16,732 bases of DNA, from assembly GCA_023437485.1 (NCBI GenBank), contig JAEZGB010000059.1, positions 1 through 16,732 on the forward strand, in the 5' to 3' direction. Shown here in pieces: positions 7,701 through 15,300 of this stretch. The position numbers and the translations under genes were made by a program. Numbering within the stretch: the stretch's first letter is position 1; every line of letters starts with the position of its first letter. This DNA comes from Bacteroidota bacterium. Lineage in GTDB: Bacteria > Bacteroidota > Bacteroidia > Flavobacteriales > Flavobacteriaceae. The notes under the pieces were generated by a model. That model was not told where the DNA came from. It was given only the letters and a program-made list of their open reading frames with translations, and did not search any database.

Positions 7701-9133
7701 AGGTTAACAATGTCGCCAACTCGGGGATCATGAACATGGAACGGATAACGCCTCCCGTATATCGGTTTGACTATACTTATTGGAATTCACCCGTGACACA
7801 GGCTTCCAACTTTACCCTTGGAATGCTCTCGCCCAATACGCAGTATGACAAATATTACAGCTGGACACCGTCGGTTTCCGGTGGGATGGGAATTTGGGCA
7901 CAGGAAAGCGCGGCAACGGTAATGGACCCGACAAAAGGCTATATTGTCCGTGCCCCGAATTCGTATTCCTTTACGCCCGATGTCACGATGCCCTACACAG
8001 CCAATTTTATCGGAACGCCCAACAACGGAACCATTTATTGCCCCGTAAGTTTTGGAACAATGGGCCCGGGAACCGACTACGATAAATGGAACCTGATTGG
8101 CAATCCGTACCCATCGGCCGTATATGCCAACGCCTTTATCAACCATCCGTCAAATATCCCGGTGCTTGATGGAACGCTATATTTTTGGACGCATAATTCG
8201 CCGATTTCGGTGTCATTTGCCGATCCTTTCTACGGTGATTACGTACTGAATTATTCTGACGCCGATTATGCCGCTCTAAACAGCACCGGAGGAACGGCTG
8301 CCACTTCCGGCGGGGCACCCCCGGGAGCGTACATTGGTGCAGGGCAATCGTTCTTTGTACGAAGCCTGGCGGTTGCGGGCCAGGCGGTCTTTAACAACGC
8401 GATGAGGGTCCCTGACAACAATGCGCAGTTCTTCAGGCCGGCGTCGTCGCACGCTACGCCCGAAGCAGGAGAACCTGAAGGCCAACGGCTTTGGCTGAAC
8501 CTTCGGAATGATTCAGGGGCCTTTAGCCAAATCCTGGTGGGGTACGTCCAGGGAGCGACCCTTGATTGGGACAGGGGTTTTGACGGATTGCTCTTTAGCG
8601 AATCTTCGGTAAGGTTCTATTCCACTATTCCCGGTAAAGAACTCGTGATCCAGGGAAGGCCATTGCCTTTTAATGTGGATGATGAAGTTCCACTGGGTAT
8701 TTATTCAAGCGCTTCGGGTTCATTCTCCATACGCATTGACCATTTTGACCCCGCATTTGAAGAATTCAATATTTATTTGGAAGACAAATGGCTCAACCTC
8801 ATCCATGATCTCAAAGTTTCACCTTATAATTTCGCCACACAGGCCGGCGCAATTAACGATCGTTTCGTTCTTCGGTATACGGACAACGCGCTATCGATCA
8901 GCCAATCTGACCAGGCCGGAGCCATCCTATTCGTTCATGAGGGGCAACTCTATGGCCAGTCGTCAATGCCAATGAAAACAATCCAGGTATTTGATGTGGC
9001 GGGCAAACTGGTTCGAAGCTATCAACCCATTTCAAATCTTTTTACCGAAGAATTCAATGTGGCCAGTGGCGTTTATCCCGCCCGCGTCCAGTTCTCTGAC
9101 GGCTCATCGGCAATCTTCAAACTTATGCATTGA
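4796..9133 (+). CDS. Secreted multidomain T9SS type A protein with four PPC-like repeats and a nidogen-like domain
   Basis: A complete 1445-residue protein. Domains in order: signal peptide 1-26 (MKKNYF, hydrophobic core, ending RGQS); four PPC-like beta-sandwich repeats at about 27-153, 163-284, 293-418 and 427-553, each with DNC/NNC start, ADDDVW(Y/F), a DAV(I/F) strand, TY(Y/F)(I/V)RVYS and ICV end; a nidogen-like region about 570-812 with SSNGVITFD, DIDPSMGG and AIVGVQN; an Ig-like stretch about 815-875; a W/NW motif about 880-910 (MWNGSVSTDWNTAANW); a beta-rich stretch; a GNPYPSA/LYFWTH module about 995-1212; and a C-terminal sorting domain about 1374-1445 (IQVFDVAGKLV, ASGVYPARV). The signal peptide sends it across the inner membrane and the C-terminal domain across the outer membrane through T9SS, usually ending on the cell surface. 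No catalytic motif was recognised; an adhesin or matrix role is inferred. The ending FKLMH departs from the usual basic KKLIK-like end. Confidence 0.92.
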   Translation: MKKNYFTPNWILITCLFVTLCLRGQSDNCSTATLLTPGASCAPTSGTTTTATQSIAAITCNGWTGNADDDVWYRFVATSASHTVTVAGSGAFDAVIDVRQGSCNGTTLGCADSTFGGGTEIVNLTGLAVGATYYIRVYSYGGAGSQGSFTICVTTPPSAGGNDNCAGAISLSSSGSCNYTPGTTVGATQSLAGCTGNADDDVWYSFVATSANHNVTVAGTGSFDAVIDVRQGGCNGTSISCIDNTYSGGTEVANLSGLSIGSTYYIRVYSGGGSGSQGNLNICVTSITTTGNDNCAGATPLTVNTGSLCSASTSGTTVSATQSMAGCLGSADDDVWFSFVATGTSHQITVTPNTLYDAVFQVFSGSCGSLASLMCVDNSVGYSVETGLISGLVAGNTYYVRVYSYYSGMDQGTFTICVTTPSAPSNNNCSGATALGVSSNTSCTTSVNGTTQSATQSQAGCFGTADDDVWYSFVATGSSHTVTVTPGTLYDAVFQVFSGSCGALISLACIDNSTGYGNESASITGLTAGNTYFIRVYSYFSGAADQGTFSICVTSACVNGPGTGTTALSCPSVVSGGLGLNGADPQPIDCTSGSCVDLEATYLQLGQTTNYTVEAIPYAPPYQFGCLANPVSVNIDDVWSPVINLPFNFCFYGNSYNQCLISSNGVITFDLANNVPGGASNWSFSQNLPSASLFRNSIFGVYHDIDPSMGGTVGWELITLNTGCRALVASWKDIPMFSMACNAQLYSGMIVLYENTNVIEVYIQEKNVCASWNEGNAIVGVQNAAGTAAVVPPGRNGLDANWTVTNEAWRFVPSGSSITSLQWFEGSGTSGPMIGTTDVINVCPSATTTYTAQVTYTLCNGTTLVETEETTVTVNLSKMWNGSVSTDWNTAANWTPTGVPTSMDCVVIPNVANMANINGTSYDAFCYSLNVLNGGVLQADPGNNLTVTNAVNVQPGGEFILKNSASLLQVNNVANSGIMNMERITPPVYRFDYTYWNSPVTQASNFTLGMLSPNTQYDKYYSWTPSVSGGMGIWAQESAATVMDPTKGYIVRAPNSYSFTPDVTMPYTANFIGTPNNGTIYCPVSFGTMGPGTDYDKWNLIGNPYPSAVYANAFINHPSNIPVLDGTLYFWTHNSPISVSFADPFYGDYVLNYSDADYAALNSTGGTAATSGGAPPGAYIGAGQSFFVRSLAVAGQAVFNNAMRVPDNNAQFFRPASSHATPEAGEPEGQRLWLNLRNDSGAFSQILVGYVQGATLDWDRGFDGLLFSESSVRFYSTIPGKELVIQGRPLPFNVDDEVPLGIYSSASGSFSIRIDHFDPAFEEFNIYLEDKWLNLIHDLKVSPYNFATQAGAINDRFVLRYTDNALSISQSDQAGAILFVHEGQLYGQSSMPMKTIQVFDVAGKLVRSYQPISNLFTEEFNVASGVYPARVQFSDGSSAIFKLMH
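4874..6454 (+). repeat. Four tandem PPC-like domain repeats inside the 1445-residue protein
   Basis: Coding repeats of about 390 nt at 4874-5254, 5282-5647, 5672-6049 and 6074-6454. Repeats 1 and 2 share DAVIDVRQG with very similar DNA (around 5072-5110 and 5464-5502), while 3 and 4 share LYDAVFQVFSGSCG. The pattern suggests an older pair of types, each duplicated, with 1-2 the more recent copy event. Conserved Cys at the start, centre and ICV end probably form disulfides after export. Confidence 0.85.
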
Positions 9134-9150
9134 TAATTCGATATTTTTTG

Positions 9151-9192
9151 AGGAGCGCCTGATGGTTTCAGATGCCGTTGGGCGCCCTTTTT
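9151..9192 (+). terminator. Probable intrinsic terminator after the 1445-residue gene
   Basis: AGGAGCGCC (9151-9159) pairs with GGCGCCCTT (9181-9189), with one A-C mismatch and one G-T pair, followed by TTT. It starts 17 nt after the stop at 9133. The loop is long (21 nt), so strength is uncertain, but it suggests the two giant genes are separate transcription units. Confidence 0.6.
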
Positions 9193-9221
9193 GTGTCCTT
9201 TATCGCCAAATGTGTATTTTG
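9190..9221 (+). promoter_or_regulatory. Weak candidate promoter for the second giant gene
   Basis: TTTG (9190-9193), a 21-nt spacer and TATTTTG (9215-9221) resemble the Bacteroidota -33/-7 pair, but the -7 box lacks one base of TAnnTTTG, and the -33 part overlaps the T-run of the preceding terminator. It would leave a leader of about 90 nt before ATG 9320. No exact -7 box is found in 9134-9319. Confidence 0.25.
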
Positions 9222-9243
9222 TCGTTTTTTGCGGCAGGTTATC

Positions 9244-9264
9244 TATGAAATTGCCACTTTCATA
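9244..9264. repeat. Perfect 7-bp inverted repeat in the leader of the second giant gene
   Basis: TATGAAA (9244-9250), spacer TTGCCAC, TTTCATA (9258-9264). It lies 55 nt upstream of ATG 9320 and, if the weak promoter at 9190-9221 is used, within the mRNA leader. It could be an operator or an RNA hairpin; there is no T-run after it, so it is not a terminator. Confidence 0.4.
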
Positions 9265-9319
9265 ATTTCCACAAGACCTTTGTCCATTGAATTTCAAGCA
9301 ATTGGCAAATCGGAAACTT

Positions 9320-12300
9320 ATGAAGCAACTTTACTTTAACCTGAAGACGGTGAGTCTGGCGGATCCAAAAGTATTCGCTGCCTGGATCCTTTTCGTGCTA
9401 CTTCTGGTTGCAGGCAAATTGCCCGCCCAGGTTGCAGGGCCAAACAATCCCACGACCGCCACCCTGGTCACTACCATCGGCACAAATAACTGGAACAACG
9501 TCAACAACATTTTTCAAATCAATGACGGCCAGTACTCGCAGGTTTCTCTTTCCAACGGGCAAATCAGCCGATACCTCAGGGCTGGCAATTTTGGTTTTGC
9601 GGTTCCTGCAAATTCCGTGATCAGCGGGATTGAAGTGCGAATCCACCGGATGGGCAACATCAGCTCGGGCGGTATCATTGACAATGTTGTCACCCTGGTT
9701 AAGGGAACAGCAATTGTGGGGGCGAACAAGGCCAATACCGGTACCATTTGGAACACCTCGTTTGAAACCATAACTTATGGCGGGCCCACCGATCTTTGGG
9801 GAACCACCTGGACTGCCGACGAGATCAATTCGGTTTTGGCGACTCAGATTTCAGTAAGGTCAACGGCAAATTCGAGAGTTGCGTATGTCGATAACATCAG
9901 GATTACGGTTTATTTCACCCCGCCGCCCGTGCTTTCTTCGTTCAGCAACAGCCCGGCTCCATGTTACGGTCAAAGCGTGCCGGTGACAATCAATGGAAAC
10001 CATTTGGCCACTGCCACATCGGTTAGCTTTAATGGCATTGCTGCGACTTTTACTGTCGACAGTAACAATCAAATTACCGCGCAGTCACCCGCTACAGCCA
10101 CCTCCGGGCCAATCTCGGTCACAACTCCCTCGGGGACCGTTACCAGCGCCGTCAATTATATTGTCAACCCCTTGCCTGCCATCTCGCCCAATGCGGGCGA
10201 TAGTTCCGTTTGCGCGGGCTCGCAAATCACACTTTCCAATGCCACTGCCGGCGGGGTTTGGAACTCATCGTCTCCATCGATCGCCTCCATAAACACCTCG
10301 GGCGTGGTTACCGGGATTTCGGCCGGGAATGTCACTATAACCTATACCATTACCGATACTAACGGCTGCTCCTCTCAGCAAAGTCACAACGTGATAGTGA
10401 ATCCATTACCGGTAACTTCATCGGCCGCAACGCTTTGCGAAGGACAGGTTTTTCAATTGAGCCCATCAAATGGCGGAACCTGGACATCATCAAATCCGGC
10501 GACCGCCACGGTAAGCAGCAGTGGTCTTGTAACGGGTGTTTCGGCGGGTAGCGCCACCTTTACTTTTACAAATGCCGTTACAGGCTGCTCAAATACGACG
10601 CCCGCGGTTCAGGTCTACCCGATTCCGGTAATTGACCTTCAGCCATCGGCCCAGGAAGTATGTTCCGGAAGTTCGGCCGTTTTTGCAATTTCGGCCACAG
10701 GAACCGCCCTGGACTACCAGTGGTTCAACGGTGCTTCGGCCCTTGTTGACGGTGTCAACATAAGTGGTGCCAATACGCCAACATTGACTCTAACAAATAT
10801 TCAGGTATCACAGGCATCGGCAAATTACCATTGTGTGGTTACAAGCGTGTGCAGCGAATCTGTATCATCGGCAAATGCCTCCCTGACCGTTATTGACCGG
10901 GTGCAGATTACCACCCAGCCGGCCGCAAACCTGACCGGGTGCGAAAATGGATCGCTGCAATTAACCGTGGGCGCTACGGGAAGCGGGCTCACCTACCAGT
11001 GGTATAAGGGAGCTGCAATGTTGACCGATAATTCCAATATTTCCGGTTCGGATTCAGCCACGCTGACATTGTCAAACCTTTCACCTGCCGATGCGGGAGA
11101 ATACAGCGTAGTGGTCTCGGGTATTTCTCCCTGTCCCCAGGTTGTTTCGCAGCCTGCCACAGTGGTTGTGAGTAGCGCACCGGCCATAACGCAACAACCC
11201 CAGCCACAAACGGTATGCTCGGGAACCACCACAATACTGCAGGTTGACGCAACCGGCGCAGGCCTTAGCTATCAATGGTACAGCAACGGAATCCCGCTTG
11301 CCAACGGCGGCAATATTTCGGGAGCCAATTCGGCTACTCTCACTATCAATCCTACCGGGATTTCCGACCAATCTAATTATTATGCGCTAATCACCGGAAG
11401 CTGTTCGCCGGTAGCCACGACCAACACGGTTTCCCTGACGGTAAATGAGGCCGTGAGCATTACGGCCCAGCCGTTGACCGCCCAATCAGTTTGTACGGGC
11501 GAAACCGCGACGTTTACCGTATCGGCATCGGGAAGCGGGCTTAGCTATCAATGGTACCGCGGTGCCACTTTGCTCACTGACGGCGGTGCGATATCGGGGG
11601 CCAATACTGCGACACTTTCTATCAACCCCGTTGGCGCAGGCCATGCTGCCAACAATTACCGGGTAGTGGTTTCAGGTACATCGCCTTGTGTGGCCGTAAC
11701 CTCGAATTACGCAGCCCTGACGGTAAATCAAAGCCCGGCCATTACAACCCAGCCCGTTGCGTCGTTGTCGCGTTGTTCTGGACAAAGCGCAACTTTTACC
11801 GTGGGGGCAACAGGCGGGACACTAACCTATCAGTGGTATTTCAACGGCAATCCGCTGTCCGATGGAGGTGCCATCAACGGGGCCACCTCATCGTCGCTCA
11901 GCATAAATCCTGTCCAGGTTACCGATGCTGGCCAGTATCACTGTGTGGTGGGCAATCCGTGCCTGAACGATGCGGTTAGCAATTTCGCAATGCTTACCGT
12001 TAATCAGCGCCCGATTGTCCCGGCGCAGTCAGTGACGATCTGCAGCGGTGATTCTTATACGATCTCACCCCAAAACGGTGTGCCCGACGCTTCGGTGGTC
12101 ATTCCGGCCAACACCGTTTATTCATGGGCTGCTTCCACAGGTGCCGGAATCACGGGCGGACAGGCGCAATCTCAGCAACCGGAAATTTTTGGGACACTAA
12201 ACAATATTACCAACACCGTGCGCAGTATTACTTTCAATGTCACGCCACTAAATACCGATGGCAGCTGTAGCGGTAGCGCGTTCAGCGTGACTGTCACGGT

Positions 12301-15300
12301 GAATCCCCGCCCCGCTATCCAAAACATGGTGCGTAATGTTTGCAATGGCCAAACTATTACTATCACTCCCGCAAACGGTGGTGGAAACATTGTCCCTGCT
12401 GGTACCACATATTCCTGGCCGGCACCTGTGGTCACTGGCGGAATGACAGGCGGATCTGCCGGGAGCGGACTGACCTCGCTTTCGCAGACGCTTATCAACA
12501 ACACACCGGCGGTTCAGACTGCCACTTATACCATTACGCCGTCTACCGCGAATTGTACGGGAACGCCTTTCACCTTAACCGTGACCGTAAATCCTGCGCC
12601 CGCGGCGACGGTTTCCCTTGGCTCGCAAACCATTTGTTCGGGATCGGCAATTGCTCCTTTTTTGGTAACCGATTCCAATGCGGTGCCGTGCAATGTACAA
12701 TTCAATTGGGTCCGGGACAATACATCGGCCGTGACGGGTACGGCATCAGGTGGCGCGACAATAGCTTCAGGCGGAACCTATTCTTTCACTCCTGTGCTGA
12801 ACAACACCACGGCACTGCCACAAACAGTCACCTTTACCATTACCCCTTCAACCAATGGTATTCCAGGAACCCCGGTGACTGCGACGGTGACGGTTTTGGC
12901 TCCATCAGCCGGTGGATCGGCAACGGTTTCGGGGCCGGGAATTATGCCGCTGGTTACGGTGGCTACGGTTTGTCACTTCGCCTCAGGAACCATTAATCTG
13001 CAAAATCAAACAGGTTCCGTAATCCGTTGGGAATCGTCAACTACGGGCGGGGCCGTCTGGACCCCAATCGCGCATACGGGCACATCGTACAATTATGTCG
13101 ATTTGGCCGTAACCACACTATTTAGGGCAGTGGTGCAAAACGGCAACTGCGCAACCGTAAATTCACAGGTAGCAATAGTGAATGTGGTACCAAATGTAAA
13201 ACCATCGCCCGTTACCGCTACTCCGCAAACCATTTGTGTGGGACAGTCATCTGTATTGAATTCACAGAGCGGTTATGCAACCAGTTCGCAATTGGCAGCG
13301 GGCGGGGCGTTCCAATTTGCCAATCCGGCAGGGTGGCTTGTAGATGGCTGCGGAAACTGCCTGAGCGCCGGAGGCAGCAGTTCTGGCCCGGGCCCATTCC
13401 AGTTAAGTGCGACCAATGGAGGCATTTATTCAGGGATCAATTACTCGGCGACGGGCAAATTCGCGATTGCGAACGGAGCGTTTGATTCGGTTTTGGAAAC
13501 TCCGGTCTTTAATACTTTCGGGCTTACCTCGGCCTCACTGCAATTCAATCATGCCTTTAACCTGCTTGCGGGTGCATGGGTCAGGGTTGAGCTTTCACTT
13601 GACGGGGGCGCTACCTACGGAATCACGCTTCAGCAATGGAACGGAGCTCTTACCCGTACGCCCTACAACAATTTTCCGCTGTCCAATCTGAGCCTGAACA
13701 ACTACATTGGTCAGGGTAATCTGAAAGTCCGGTTCGTGTATCACGGTGTAGGTGCAAGTTCATGGGCTATCGACAATATCCGAATCCCGGAAATGCCGAG
13801 CAACCTCACCACCCAATGGATTGACCTCGCTACCGACAGTGTGATCAGTACTTCGGCCACTTTGACGGTTTCGCCAACGGTAACCACCACATATGCGATA
13901 ACTTCATCGCTGAACGGGTGCACCAGTTACGGACCTGAAGGTACAACCTACATCACCGTTTATGTAAACGAGAGGCCTACCGCCGTTATTGGAAGCGATC
14001 AAACCATTTGCCTGGGCGGGATTGCCACCTTCAGCGTGGCCCTGACCGGAGTGGCGCCATGGTCTTTGACTTACAGCAATGGAACCACGTCGACCACCGT
14101 TAACAATATTATGGCCAACCCTTACATCTTTTCGGTACCCAATGTGATGGTTAATCAAACCTACACCATTACATCATTGAGCGATAGCCGATGCAATGCA
14201 CAGCCAGCCGATATGACCGGACAGGCAGTGGTCACCGTTCTTAATGGGCAACAAGGCCTGTGGACGGGGCTTGTGAGCAATGACTGGTTTGACTGTATGA
14301 ACTGGGCGGGAGGGCTGCCCGATGCAAATGTGGATGCAACCATCCCGGCAGGAATGCCAAGAATGCCGGTAATCAATCCTTCGGCATCGGCTTTTGCAGC
14401 CTCATTTTCAAACATTGCAGCGGCGCGTGACGTGATCATCTCGACAGGTGCTTCGCTTACGATGCCTGCAGTCAATTCAAATTTAGAAGTGAGCCGCGAT
14501 TGGCGCAATAGCGGAACTTTTAATTCCGGGCTTGGAACGGTGGTCTTTAACGGCAGTGGTGCAGGCCAGGTTCAAAATATCAATCTGGGAATCAAGAATA
14601 ACGAGCAATTCTACAACATGACAATCCATGCCGGAGCGGCCGCACTCGGAGTAAGTGTGGTTGACGGATTTGAACTGACGGTTGCCAATCACATCACGCT
14701 GACCGCAGGCGACCTCAGGCTTACCGGTGAAGCCCAATTGGTCCAAATGGGCACCACAGCTAACCCTTCGGCCGGAAGCGGAAGGCTGCTGCGAGACCAG
14801 CAGGGAACCCAAAGCAGTTTCAATTACAACTACTGGTCATCGCCCGTGAGCGCAAATAACACCAATTATACGGTTGGTTCAGTGCTTCGGGACGGGTCTA
14901 ACTCGGCTTCAAATCCTTTCAATCCCGGAACTATTAATTTTGGCAACGGTGTTTATTTTGCCGATGGCGTATTGGCAAGCCCGATCAAGATCAGCAACTC
15001 GTGGATCAACAAGTTCACATCAGTGAGCAACGACTACTATTCCTGGCAATTTATTGGCAGTAGCGGAACTGTCAAAGTTGGTGAAGGATTTACGATGAAG
15101 GGGACATCAGGTTCCGCTGACGTGAATGATTTGCAAAACTATACTTTTGCGGGGAAACCCAACAATGGAAATATAACGCTCTCCATCGCACCGGGCCAGA
15201 GTTATTTGGTTGGAAATCCGTACCCGTCAGCCCTTGATGCCGATCAATTTATCCGCGACAACATCATGGATGGTGGGAATGCCGCGTCCAATGTGTTTAC

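Noticed and set aside
9287..9319. TTG start at 9287 for the second giant protein
   Set aside because: It puts 11 polar residues ahead of a normal signal peptide that begins with ATG at 9320.
12340..12996. Plus-strand open frame of 218 codons inside the giant gene
   Set aside because: An alternate-frame shadow rich in His, Tyr and Cys, as expected from the shifted Thr/Ser/Asn-rich repeat coding; no start context or family.
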